NCBI RefSeq assembly: GCF_900996225.1
Contig: NZ_CAAJGL010000068.1
Span: 434,001-498,000, forward strand
DNA from: Paraburkholderia sp. BCC1884
GTDB taxonomy: Bacteria > Pseudomonadota > Gammaproteobacteria > Burkholderiales > Burkholderiaceae
Direction: 5' to 3'
Length of the DNA stretch: 64,000 nt
The notes beneath the pieces are model-generated. The model was not told the DNA's origin. It worked only from the letters and a program-made list of their open reading frames with translations, and made no database searches. Shown here piece after piece: positions 1-8,035 of this stretch; position 1 is the stretch's first letter, and every line of letters starts with the position of its first letter. The translations under genes and the position numbers were made by a program.

Positions 1-1
1 G

Positions 2-799
2 CGCGATATGGGCGGTGTGCTGGGCATGTTCGGCTGGCAGTGGATGTTCGTGATCGAAGGCGCGCCCGCGATCGTGCTCGGTCTACTCGCCGCGTTCTAT
101 CTGGTGGACGGCCCGCAGCACGCCGGCTGGCTGAGCGTGCAGGAGAAGGCGCAACTGATCGCGCAACGCGACGAAGACCGCCGCCCGTCCGCCGACGCGC
201 ATTCGTCACGCTCGTTCGTACAGGCGTTGCGCAACCCGCGCGTCTATCTGTTTGCGTTCATCTATTTCTCGTTGACCTGCGCCTCGTTGACGCTGAACTT
301 CTGGATGCCGCTCATGATTCGCGATTTCGGTGTGCACGACGTCGTCGCGATCAGCCTTTACACCGTGATACCGAATGCGGTCGGCGCGGTGGGACTGATT
401 CTGATCGCGCGTCATTCGGACCGCCGTGGCGAACGTCGCCGGCATTTCGCTGTGTGCACGATCGGCGGCGGCGTGGCGCTTTCGCTTTTGACGCTGCATC
501 TAAGCAGCTTTCCCGCGATGCTGGCGATTCTTTCGCTGGCAGCTGTCTTGATCTTCGCCGCTTTGCCGATCTTCTGGACGGTGCCGTCGGGCTATCTGTC
601 CGGCACCGCAGCGGCGGCGGGGATTGCGCTGATCAGCAGCATCGGTATCACGAGCGGGATCGTGAGTCCGTGGGTCATCGGTTTGATCAAGACGCATACC
701 GGCAGCATGGACCACGCGCTTTATCTGTTGACGGCTTTGCTGTTCGTAAGCGGTGTCGCCTTGTTGATCGGTGTGCCGAGGGACGCGCAACACATCTGA
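2..799 (+). CDS. MFS transporter, C-terminal part (5' end outside window)
   Basis: About 265 residues of a major facilitator superfamily permease remain; the reading frame is open to the left edge, so the N-terminal half is missing. The first visible stretch (GWQWMFVIEGAPAIVLG) matches the end of the N-terminal bundle of anion:cation symporter-type MFS proteins, followed by a charged central loop (residues about 40-70) and five or six hydrophobic segments typical of the C-terminal bundle. The likely role is proton-coupled uptake of an organic anion across the inner membrane; the substrate cannot be read from this part. The ATG at 8 lies inside the conserved region and is probably not the true start. 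Confidence 0.85.
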   Translation, partial: RDMGGVLGMFGWQWMFVIEGAPAIVLGLLAAFYLVDGPQHAGWLSVQEKAQLIAQRDEDRRPSADAHSSRSFVQALRNPRVYLFAFIYFSLTCASLTLNFWMPLMIRDFGVHDVVAISLYTVIPNAVGAVGLILIARHSDRRGERRRHFAVCTIGGGVALSLLTLHLSSFPAMLAILSLAAVLIFAALPIFWTVPSGYLSGTAAAAGIALISSIGITSGIVSPWVIGLIKTHTGSMDHALYLLTALLFVSGVALLIGVPRDAQHI

Positions 800-882
800 A
801 CAAGTGTGTCGCTGCGGGTGGGATATCGGGTAGAGTCGCGCTTATCCTGTGCGACCGCAGGTCGATACTCCAAAGCTTCTCC

Positions 883-1581
883 ATGCATTCCATCGAGCCC
901 GTTCCACTACCGCACGACGGCCCGCCCGATATTTCGTTGTGGCGGGTCGATGTCGATTTCAATGCCTCGCTCGATAGCGCGACTTTCGCGTCGCTCGGCG
1001 ACGATGAACGCGAGCGGGCTCGCGCCTTTCGTCGTCACGAGGACGCGCTACGTTTTGCCAGCGTGCGTGCCGCATTGCGCGAGCAACTTGCGCGGCGTCT
1101 GTCTATCGCGCCGCGTGCGCTGCGCTTCATGCTCGACGCAAACCGTCGTCCCCGTCTTGTTGAATTGGCGCGCCCGGATTTCAACGTATCGCATGCAGGC
1201 GCGCACGGTTTGATCGCGATGTCATCGCAGCGGCACGTCGGTGTCGATATCGAACAGCATAGCGAGCGATTCGATTGGCGTTCGATTGTGAAATTGACGC
1301 TCGATCCGGGCGAGACGGCGTGGATCGAAACGTTGGACGCGTCGCGGCAAGCCGCTGCGTTTTACGACGCGTGGGTCGCGAAGGAGGCGCTCGTCAAGAC
1401 GACCGGCGTAGGCATTGCGCGTGGATTGCAGCACTTGACGGTGCTGCCACGCGAGGGCGTGAGCGCGGCGCTACGCGATCCGATACCCGACGACATGCTC
1501 GAAGTCACCGCGCAATGGATCGCAGCCCCACAAGCGTACGCCGCATGTCTGGCGTGGTCGTTGGTGACATTCAACGGCTAG
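883..1581 (+). CDS. 4'-phosphopantetheinyl transferase, Sfp/Gsp type
   Basis: A 232-residue Sfp-type enzyme that would transfer phosphopantetheine from CoA to a serine of acyl- or peptidyl-carrier proteins in the cytoplasm. Both family signatures are intact: GVDIE (Mg-binding Asp and Glu) near residue 115 and WVAKEALVK near residue 165. The N-terminal part has the pseudo-dimer half with FNVSHAG before the signature. The frame is open far upstream, but homology begins only at the ATG at 883. The gene converges, with a 37-base gap, on a degenerate PPTase-like gene. Which carrier protein it serves is unknown; no NRPS or PKS is in the window. Confidence 0.88.
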   Translation: MHSIEPVPLPHDGPPDISLWRVDVDFNASLDSATFASLGDDERERARAFRRHEDALRFASVRAALREQLARRLSIAPRALRFMLDANRRPRLVELARPDFNVSHAGAHGLIAMSSQRHVGVDIEQHSERFDWRSIVKLTLDPGETAWIETLDASRQAAAFYDAWVAKEALVKTTGVGIARGLQHLTVLPREGVSAALRDPIPDDMLEVTAQWIAAPQAYAACLAWSLVTFNG

Positions 1582-1618
1582 GTCTTTCGGGGCAGCGTGA
1601 TGATTTTCACGCGCCCGC

Positions 1619-2452
1619 TCATGTCGCCGCCGGTCCAAACGCCAGAGACTTCGGCCAGCCAAACGTATGCACCCGATTGAAGGGCTGCGCGAGCGCGACC
1701 GCAGCGCGAATCTGACCGGCCATCGGCAGATCCAGAACATGCCAGTGACCCTGCTCCGCGAGATCGAATGCGCAAGCGGTGGTGTTGCTCATCAGCAGAT
1801 TCGCGTCGATGTCGACGGGTGCATAACGCAAGGCGTTGCATAGGCTGCCGTAGCGTGCACGCCGTCGCGCACCTGCGGGTGTCTCGTCCGGCGCCGCGCC
1901 TGGTGACGGCACGGCCACACTCAGACCGAGCGTCACCGACGCGACGCCGATCACGATCCAGATGCCGCCATAGGCGATATCGATCGTGATGCCGCGGCCG
2001 TCGCGGGGATGACGCGCGCGTAGTTTCTCGTTGCCGTCGTCCTGCAGGTCGACGTCACGTGGCGCGCATTCGAACAGATTGCCGACGATCCAGCGCACCA
2101 CCACCCGCGCGCTGATAAAGCGTTTGCGCAGCGCGGCGTTCGGATGCAGGCGCGCGCGTTCGCGCTCGGTTTTCGATAGCCAGCTATCGCCTTCCTGCAC
2201 CGGCACCGGTAGCCACTCGCAGCGGAATCGCCACAAATGCAGATCGCCCGCGCGCGGCGCGCTCAGGTTGCGCGGATAGTTGCGCGTGAGCGAATGCGAG
2301 ATGAAAACCGGCGCGACCGTCGCGTCGGCAGCGTGAGCGGGCTGAGCGAGGTGCACGGCGCGCTGGGCGAGTGCCGGCTCAGCTACGGATGTCTCGATGC
2401 TGTTGCGCGCCGGCGAAAGTGCCGGCGTCGCCAGTTCCAATTCCAGTGGCAT
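1619..2452 (-). CDS. Degenerate PPTase-like protein, probably catalytically inactive
   Basis: A 277-residue protein. After a low-complexity N-terminus of about 65 residues, it resembles the N-terminal half of Sfp-type transferases: WLSKTERERARLHP followed by RKRFISARVVVRWIVG. The region equivalent to the FNVSHSG...GVDIE block reads ITIDIAYGGIWIV...GLSVAV, so the metal-binding acidic residues are gone, and no WxxKEAxxK motif follows. I therefore call it PPTase-like but not an active transferase. It begins 12 bases after the upstream gene (stop at 2465) behind a GAGGAAG ribosome site, so the two form an operon, probably iron-regulated through the site at 3053. It may be a scaffold or a repurposed fold; the function is unknown. 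Confidence 0.6.
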   Translation of the reverse strand: MPLELELATPALSPARNSIETSVAEPALAQRAVHLAQPAHAADATVAPVFISHSLTRNYPRNLSAPRAGDLHLWRFRCEWLPVPVQEGDSWLSKTERERARLHPNAALRKRFISARVVVRWIVGNLFECAPRDVDLQDDGNEKLRARHPRDGRGITIDIAYGGIWIVIGVASVTLGLSVAVPSPGAAPDETPAGARRRARYGSLCNALRYAPVDIDANLLMSNTTACAFDLAEQGHWHVLDLPMAGQIRAAVALAQPFNRVHTFGWPKSLAFGPAAT

Positions 2453-2464
2453 CGGCTGGCTTCC

Positions 2465-2944
2465 TCAATGCATGTAGGTGACGCGGCGTGCGTGCACGTC
2501 GAGTTCCACGCCGGCGTCCAGCAGGTCGATGGCAAACCAGCGAATCAGCTTCAGCACACCGCTGACCGCCGGCGCGGGCAGCCACTCGTTGAGCATCCGT
2601 AACGCGGCCCCGCTATGCGTTTTCTGCAGCAACGCGATGGTCTGCAGGATCACCGCTTCGTCCTTGCCGAGATCGCTTGCACAACGGCAACGCATGTCGA
2701 GCGGACGATACGACACGTGCATCAGCGAGCGCATCAGCAAGTCGAAATGTTCGATGCCGTCCTGCCGCAAGCCGATGCCGTTCAGGACGTCGCGCCAATG
2801 ACCGCTGCCGCGAGCGGTTTCGCACGCCGGCCGCAGCCACGTGCGGACAGCGGTGAGAACGGTGCGATCGGGCGCGTCGGCGGTATCCACCGGATGATCG
2901 TCGATCAGTTCGGGGCGGCTGCTGTGTTGAGAGCGGAAGTTCAT
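2465..2944 (-). CDS. Conserved hypothetical protein, first gene of Fur-box operon
   Basis: A 159-residue soluble protein that I do not recognise. It has no signal peptide or membrane segment and is mainly helical, with a Cys pair in the motif MRCRCASDLGKDE near the middle and a Trp-rich segment before it. The frame is open for 36 more codons upstream, but the ATG at 2944 is preceded by AGGAG five bases away, which decides the start. It heads a two-gene operon with the PPTase-like gene (12-base gap). A Fur-box-like palindrome about 110 bases upstream suggests expression under iron limitation. Confidence 0.6.
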   Translation of the reverse strand: MNFRSQHSSRPELIDDHPVDTADAPDRTVLTAVRTWLRPACETARGSGHWRDVLNGIGLRQDGIEHFDLLMRSLMHVSYRPLDMRCRCASDLGKDEAVILQTIALLQKTHSGAALRMLNEWLPAPAVSGVLKLIRWFAIDLLDAGVELDVHARRVTYMH

Positions 2945-3272
2945 CGATGCTCCTGAATGGACAGGGTCCAAAGCGTCGCGCCGAAACTGATGGGACGGTG
3001 CGGCGGGTGTTCTGTGAATGACATGGGCCTCATGATGATCGAATTTCTGCATAAATGCAAATCATTCGCATTTACGGGCAGGTAAAGACAGCCCGCGATT
3101 AGCTGCACATAACGCGGCACCCCGTGAACCATTGCGCGGAAGGGCGATGGAATCGCGCATTTAACGCAACTAACTGTCGAGCCCGGGCGACACCTCCGGC
3201 TATCATGGCGAAGCGCCAAGGCCAACCGTCCCGCGACGGCAGGCCTGCATCACCGTCCACCGACCCTAACCC
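2945..3272. other. Divergent intergenic region (328 bases)
   Basis: The region separates the minus-strand operon starting at 2944 from the MFS gene at 3273. Besides the Fur-box-like palindrome at 3053-3073, I see no gene or further clear repeat. Confidence 0.6.
3053..3073. promoter_or_regulatory. Putative Fur box
   Basis: The 21-base site has arms AAATGC and GCATTT around the core AAATCATTC, matching the repeated NATWAT-style hexamers of beta/gammaproteobacterial Fur boxes. It lies 109 bases upstream of the start at 2944 (minus strand) and 200 bases upstream of the MFS start at 3273 (plus strand). The minus-strand operon is the more likely target. This is recognised by eye, not by matrix scoring. 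Confidence 0.6.
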
Positions 3273-4508
3273 ATGCCGACAAAATCATTCGACGCCGCAC
3301 CGGTCTCCCAAGCCCCGGAAGCGGCGCACCGCCTGCCTACGCTGGTCCTTGCCGCCGCGCTATCGTTGGGCAGCGCGATCGCGCTGGGGCTCGCCCGCTT
3401 CGCCTACGCCTTATTGTTGCCGTCGATGAAACTCGACCTCGGCTGGAGCTTCGCCCAGGCCGGCGCGATGAATACGGCCAACGCGCTGGGCTATCTGCTC
3501 GGCGCGCTGGCGTTTCCGCGACTGGCGCGCCGCTGGTCCGCTGGCGCATTGTTCGGCGCCGGCTGCGCGGCGACCGCCGTCTTGATGGCGGTAAGCGGCC
3601 TGCTCGCCGACACGCATTCGCTGCTGACCTTGCGCGTGATCACCGGCGCGAGCAGTGCGGCGATTTTCATCAGCGGCGGCGTGCTGGCGGCGCGGCTTGC
3701 GTCGGCAAGGCCGCACGACGCCGGGTTGATCCTCGGGTTGTATTACGGCGGCACGGGTTGGGGCATCGTGGTGTCGTCGATCCTCGTTCCGGTGGCGATC
3801 GCCGACGTCACGCACGGCTGGCAATTCGCCTGGTTCGCCCTCGCGGCGGCCTGCGCCGTCTTTGCTGCGGTGGCAATCGTCGCGGCGCGCAAGATCGAGC
3901 GTAGCCAGGGCAGCGCGCCGTCAACGGCGCAGGCGGCCGCCGTTTCCGATGCACCCCGCTGGCCGCGTTTCGCGCCGGCGTTGCTGGGCTACGGCCTGTT
4001 CGGCGTCGGCTATATCGGCTACATGACGTTCATCGTCGCGCTGCTGCGCAATGCGGGCATGAGCGCAACGGTCGTGACGAGTTTCTATCTGTTGCTCGGT
4101 GCGGCGACCGTGGTTTCAGCGCGCGTGTGGTCCGGACTGCTCGACCGCATGCGCGGCGGCCAGGCGCTGGCCGTGCTCAATGCCTTGCTCGCCATCGCGA
4201 CGCTGTTGCCCGCGCTGTTCACGCAGCCGTGGGTGGCATTCGTATCTGGCGTGCTGTTCGGCGCGACGTTCCTGTCGGCGGTGGCGTCGACCACGGCCTT
4301 CGTGCGCCACAATCTGCCCGCGAGTCATTGGGCCAAGGGGATCAGCGCGTTCACGATCGTCTTTGCGTTCGGCCAGATCGTCGGGCCGATGGCGATCGGT
4401 TGGGTGTCGGACGGCGCGGGTCTGGCGCGCGGGTTGGTGTACTCCGCGCTGTTGCTGGTGGCCGGCGCCGTGTTGGCCGCTTGCCAGAAGCCGCTGCGTC
4501 CGCAGTAA
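3273..4508 (+). CDS. MFS transporter, YbfB/YjiJ type
   Basis: A 411-residue inner-membrane permease with about 12 hydrophobic segments. The N-terminus carries the motif LGLARFAYALLLPSM, characteristic of the YbfB/YjiJ branch, and residues 60-75 have the small-residue segment TANALGYLLGALAFP. No substrate is established for this branch. It is monocistronic: the Lrp/AsnC gene to its right runs towards it. A paralogue of the same branch is at 14522-15754. Confidence 0.85.
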   Translation: MPTKSFDAAPVSQAPEAAHRLPTLVLAAALSLGSAIALGLARFAYALLLPSMKLDLGWSFAQAGAMNTANALGYLLGALAFPRLARRWSAGALFGAGCAATAVLMAVSGLLADTHSLLTLRVITGASSAAIFISGGVLAARLASARPHDAGLILGLYYGGTGWGIVVSSILVPVAIADVTHGWQFAWFALAAACAVFAAVAIVAARKIERSQGSAPSTAQAAAVSDAPRWPRFAPALLGYGLFGVGYIGYMTFIVALLRNAGMSATVVTSFYLLLGAATVVSARVWSGLLDRMRGGQALAVLNALLAIATLLPALFTQPWVAFVSGVLFGATFLSAVASTTAFVRHNLPASHWAKGISAFTIVFAFGQIVGPMAIGWVSDGAGLARGLVYSALLLVAGAVLAACQKPLRPQ

Positions 4509-4551
4509 GGGCGCGCGGCTGCGGATGCAGGAAAGCGCGCACAGTTCGCTC

Positions 4552-5025
4552 TCATACCTGTACTGACGGGATGCTCTTCATACACCGCAGCGCGAACATC
4601 GAGCGACTGTGCCGGATGCCCGCGATCTTGTATAACTTCTCGCGCAGAAAGCGTTCGTAACCGGCGGTGCCGTCCACCGCCACTTTGACCAGATAGTCGT
4701 AATCGCCCGACACCAGGTAAGCCTCGAGCACTTCGGTGAGCGTCGCCAGTTCCGCGCCGAAGCGGGCGAGGGCGTCGTCGTCGTGGCGGTCGAGCGTGAC
4801 CTCGAGCAGGACCACATCCGCGAAGCCGAGCTTCTGCTGGTCCAGCAACGCCACGTAGCCGCGGATATAGCCCTCCGTTTCCAGCTGACGCGTGCGATTC
4901 CAACACGCCGTAGTCGACATGCCGACCAGTTCCGCCAACTCGGCATTGCTGAGGCGGGCGTTTTTCTGCAACTCGCGGAGGATCTTGCGATCCTGGTTGT
5001 CGAGTGGCCGGCTTCGGGTAGTCAT
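4552..5025 (-). CDS. Lrp/AsnC family transcriptional regulator
   Basis: A 157-residue one-domain-plus-sensor regulator. Residues about 8-60 form the AsnC-type winged helix (LDNQDRKILRELQKNARLSNAELAELVGMS), followed by the RAM/Lrp effector-binding domain with SGDYDYLVKV near residue 105. Such proteins bind amino acids and control amino-acid transport or metabolism genes. It converges with the MFS gene ending at 4508. Its own promoter lies in the large gap to the right. The target genes cannot be told from the sequence. Confidence 0.9.
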   Translation of the reverse strand: MTTRSRPLDNQDRKILRELQKNARLSNAELAELVGMSTTACWNRTRQLETEGYIRGYVALLDQQKLGFADVVLLEVTLDRHDDDALARFGAELATLTEVLEAYLVSGDYDYLVKVAVDGTAGYERFLREKLYKIAGIRHSRSMFALRCMKSIPSVQV

Positions 5026-5496
5026 CGCAGATCCTGAACATTATTCTGGAGAAGCTAATTTTAACGGAATAGTGTCCCGAACTGGGCAATCGTCGACATC
5101 GCTTTAGGAAGCTTATCCAGCGTGGCTCCGGGTATATTTTCAGGGTGCATTCGTGTCCGGGACAACTGTCCGGGTCGCAGCCTTCGAGCCTGCGGCTTTG
5201 TGTGGCCACAAGCTGCCATCGGGTGTCTCGCCGCCTTCACAGGAAAGCGGCACGCGGGCGAATTCCAGCGCCACCCGCGCCGGAAGACGCGCTCGCCGGG
5301 CACGGATGCATGTCCTCAACCGGATGTTCTGGCGCCGCTTCGCCACTTCGCCGCTCAGCCCAACCCGCCCCGCGCGATCTATCGTTCAATGGGAAGTTTG
5401 CCGTTCGGCATGCACGCTGACGGCGTCCGTGACGTGCAGTAGAAACGCCAGGGGCGACGTCCGGAAGCCGGCGTCGCCCATGTGTGTGGGAAAGGA
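5026..5496. other. Gap of 471 bases without a supported gene
   Basis: Short open frames exist here on both strands, but none has a ribosome site with a recognisable protein. The left end holds the promoter of the Lrp/AsnC gene. A small dyad, TGTCCGGGACA, lies near 5154-5164; its role is unknown. Confidence 0.4.
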
Positions 5497-5571
5497 TTAG
5501 TGAAAAACGAGGTACAGGATGACCAGTACGATCAACGGGACGCCGAGCAGCCAGCCGAGAAGGTAAGGCAT
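5497..5571 (-). CDS. Small hydrophobic membrane protein, 24 residues
   Basis: A 24-residue protein beginning MPYLLGWLLGVPLIVLV. Almost all residues form one transmembrane helix with a short LVFH tail. The ATG at 5571 has an excellent AAAGGAG ribosome site eight bases upstream, which is the main reason to call such a short gene. The longer frame upstream of this ATG is not hydrophobic and lacks a ribosome site. Small single-helix proteins of this kind are common in Burkholderiales; the function is unknown. Confidence 0.6.
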   Translation of the reverse strand: MPYLLGWLLGVPLIVLVILYLVFH

Positions 5572-5698
5572 GATGTGATCTCCTTTCGTATCGAAGTTTG
5601 AATACGAAGTTGATTGAGCATCCCGTGTGCCTGACCCTCCGGAATCTTTCAAAGTGCTGCCGTTTGTGCACCCGCACCACACGCGAAAGTCCCGTGTT

Positions 5699-6753
5699 TT
5701 AAGGCAAATTCTCGCGTAACACGATACTGAACTGCACTGGCTTGACGTCGTTCATCGCATCGCGCTTCCCGCGCACGTTACGGAAAATCCGCAAACAATT
5801 GCCGACCATGGCCTGCGGCGTTTGTGTGATCAATGCATCCATGGTGCCGTCGATCAGCAACGCGCGGGTATCCGGCGTCAAGCCGTGACCGACGAACAGA
5901 ATCTTCTGTTCTGAGCGCGCTTCGACGATGGCCCGTGCAACGCCGTCCGAACCGCCGCCGCTGTTGTAGATGCCGGCAAGGTCGGGATGCTGCTCCAGCA
6001 GCTTGCGCGTCTGCCTGTAATTGCGTTCGCTGTCGTCATGTCCTTCGCGCAAGCCGATGACACGTACCTGCGGAAAGGTCGATTCGATCAGATGCAGAAA
6101 ACCGATCTCGCGCTCTTCATGTCCGCGATAGTTCAAGCTGCCGGCCAGCATCGCGATCTTGCCGTGCGGTCGCGGCCCCATGAAGCGCCCTAGCAGCAAA
6201 GCCGCCGTACGTCCCGCCGAACGATTGTCGATGCCGACATACGCTAGCCGCCGCGCATTCGACAAATCCGAAATCAACGTGATTGCCGGTACGCCGCGAT
6301 CCGCAAGCGCATTCACGGCATCGCGCACTACGGGGTGTTCGAGCGCCATGAACACCACGCCATCCGCCCGCTGTCCGTAATGCAGCAGACGGTCGGCAAG
6401 TTCCTTCGGGTTGAAACTCTCCACATAGTGCACGCGCATTTCATGTCCAACGCGTTCCATTGAGCGTGGGTGAAATCGATGTAATCGCCGAGCATGTGCA
6501 GATAGCGATTGGTGCCCGCCGGCAGGAGAAACGCGATGCGCATGGGTTTCGATGCCGGCGCGGCGGGAACAGTCGGACTCAACAAGTACCCGAGTTGCGC
6601 GGCAGCCTGGAGCACACGTTGCGCCGTGACGGCGCGCACGCCTTCACGCGCATTGAGCACGCGATCGACCGTGGCTGTCGATACGCCGGCGGCGCGCGCG
6701 ATGTCGGGAATGCGCGCGCGTGCAGCGTCGATGAGGTGAACCGGTTCGGACAT
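5699..6753 (-). pseudogene. LacI-family regulator with frameshift
   Basis: The first part, from the ATG at 6753 (AAGGA six bases upstream), encodes a LacI-type helix-turn-helix (IPDIARAAGVSTATVDRVLNAREGV) and the start of a periplasmic-binding-protein-like sensor domain (MRIAFLLPAGTNRYLH). Near 6433-6437 the sense continues in another frame, beginning ...HYVESFNPKELADRLL and running to the stop at 5699. One missing base in a GCGC run would rejoin the frames into a normal regulator of about 350 residues. It is divergent from the TRAP operon that it probably controlled. Either a real inactivation or a sequencing error is possible. Confidence 0.8.
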
Positions 6754-6802
6754 GGCAGTCCTTCGCAGAGGGAAGTCCATCAAAAAACATCAGATTCACG
6801 GT

Positions 6803-6832
6803 TTGACAGCGCTTGCTTCGCACGCCTAGTCT
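6803..6832 (+). promoter_or_regulatory. Putative sigma-70 promoter with LacI-type operator core
   Basis: TTGACA at 6803-6808 is followed after 18 bases by TAGTCT. The centre AGCGCT at 6808-6813 overlaps the -35 box and is the usual core of LacI/GalR operators. It lies between the LacI-type gene and the TRAP operon on the side transcribing dctP. By eye only. Confidence 0.4.
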
Positions 6833-6950
6833 TGCACCTATCACGCGGCGACTCAACACCAGCGACGGCAAATCAAGGCGTTGTCAGCGACCGATGATGG
6901 TTTTTGATGGATTGGACAGGCACATCAATTATAAGCAAGGAGACGCTCAA

Positions 6951-7976
6951 ATGACCAACCTCGCGAGACGCACTCTGCTGCGCGCCGCTGCAGCCGTTCC
7001 AGTGGCCGGCGCGCTCGGATTTCCGGCAATTGTGCGCGCGGCGTCCGGACCGGAGTTCGTGTTCAAGTACGGCAACAACTTGCCGCTCACGCATCCGCTG
7101 AACGTGCGCTCGCAGGAAGCGGCGAATCAGATCCGCGAGGCGTCGAAAGGGCGCATGGAGATCCGGATATTCCCTAACAACCAGCTGGGCGGCGACACCG
7201 ATATGCTCGCGCAGGTGCGCAGCGGCGGCATCGAAATGTTCACGCCCTCGGCGCTGGTGGTGTCGACGCTCGCGCCGTCGGTGGCGATCAATGCAGTGGG
7301 TTTTGCCTTCAGCGACTACAACCAGGTGTGGAGCGCGATGGACGGCAAGCTCGGCGCGTACGTGCGCGCGGCGATGCAGAAAGCCGGACTCGAATCGTTC
7401 GAGAAGATGTGGGACAACGGCTTTCGTCAGACCACTACCAGCACCGGACCGATCACCGGCGCGCAGAACATGCGCGGCTTGAAGATTCGCGTGCCCGTGA
7501 GTCCGCTCAGTATCGACATGTTCAAAGGTCTGGGTGCCGCGCCAACGAGCCTGCAATTCAGCGAGGTCTATTCGTCGCTGCAAACCCATATCGTCGATGC
7601 GCAGGAAAACCCGCTGCCGATCGTGCAGGTCGCGAAACTCTACGAAGTGCAGAAGTACTGCTCGCTGACCAATCACATGTGGGACGGCTACTGGTTCGTG
7701 CTGAACCCGCGCGCGTGGCAGCGTCTGCCGAAAGACCTGCAGGGCATCGCCAGCGACGCGTTCAATCAATCGGCGCTCAGGCAGCGTGAAGACGTGCGCA
7801 AGCTCAACGACGCGGCCGTCGCCGATCTGCAAAGCAAGGGTCTCGCGATCAACCGTCCGGCGCCCGACACATTCCGTGCGGCCTTGCGTCAAGCGGGCTT
7901 CTACGCCGAGTGGAAGAACAAGTTCGGCAATCAGGCGTGGGATCTGCTCGAACAGTCGGTCGGTAAATTGGCGTGA
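6951..7976 (+). CDS. TRAP transporter solute-binding protein (DctP family)
   Basis: A 341-residue periplasmic binding protein with a twin-arginine-like signal (LARRTLLRAAAAVPVAGALGFPAIVRA). The mature part shows DctP features: FPNNQLGGDTDMLAQVRSG near residues 75-95 and LQFSEVYSSLQTHIVDAQENP near residue 205, which includes the family's conserved Glu/Asn substrate-contact region. It would bind a carboxylate substrate, probably an acid sugar given the kinase and RuBisCO-like genes downstream. The start ATG has AAGGAG upstream. The stop codon overlaps an alternative GTG start of the permease. Confidence 0.92.
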   Translation: MTNLARRTLLRAAAAVPVAGALGFPAIVRAASGPEFVFKYGNNLPLTHPLNVRSQEAANQIREASKGRMEIRIFPNNQLGGDTDMLAQVRSGGIEMFTPSALVVSTLAPSVAINAVGFAFSDYNQVWSAMDGKLGAYVRAAMQKAGLESFEKMWDNGFRQTTTSTGPITGAQNMRGLKIRVPVSPLSIDMFKGLGAAPTSLQFSEVYSSLQTHIVDAQENPLPIVQVAKLYEVQKYCSLTNHMWDGYWFVLNPRAWQRLPKDLQGIASDAFNQSALRQREDVRKLNDAAVADLQSKGLAINRPAPDTFRAALRQAGFYAEWKNKFGNQAWDLLEQSVGKLA

Positions 7977-8035
7977 GCGCGTCTCGCGCACGCGTGCAGG
8001 ATGAGCGCGGCGAGCGGCCGCGAGGAGGCAGCGGG

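Noticed and set aside
40..882. Upstream extension of the PPTase reading frame
   Set aside because: It overlaps the MFS gene, is Arg-rich as expected for an out-of-frame GC-rich shadow, and PPTase homology begins at 883.
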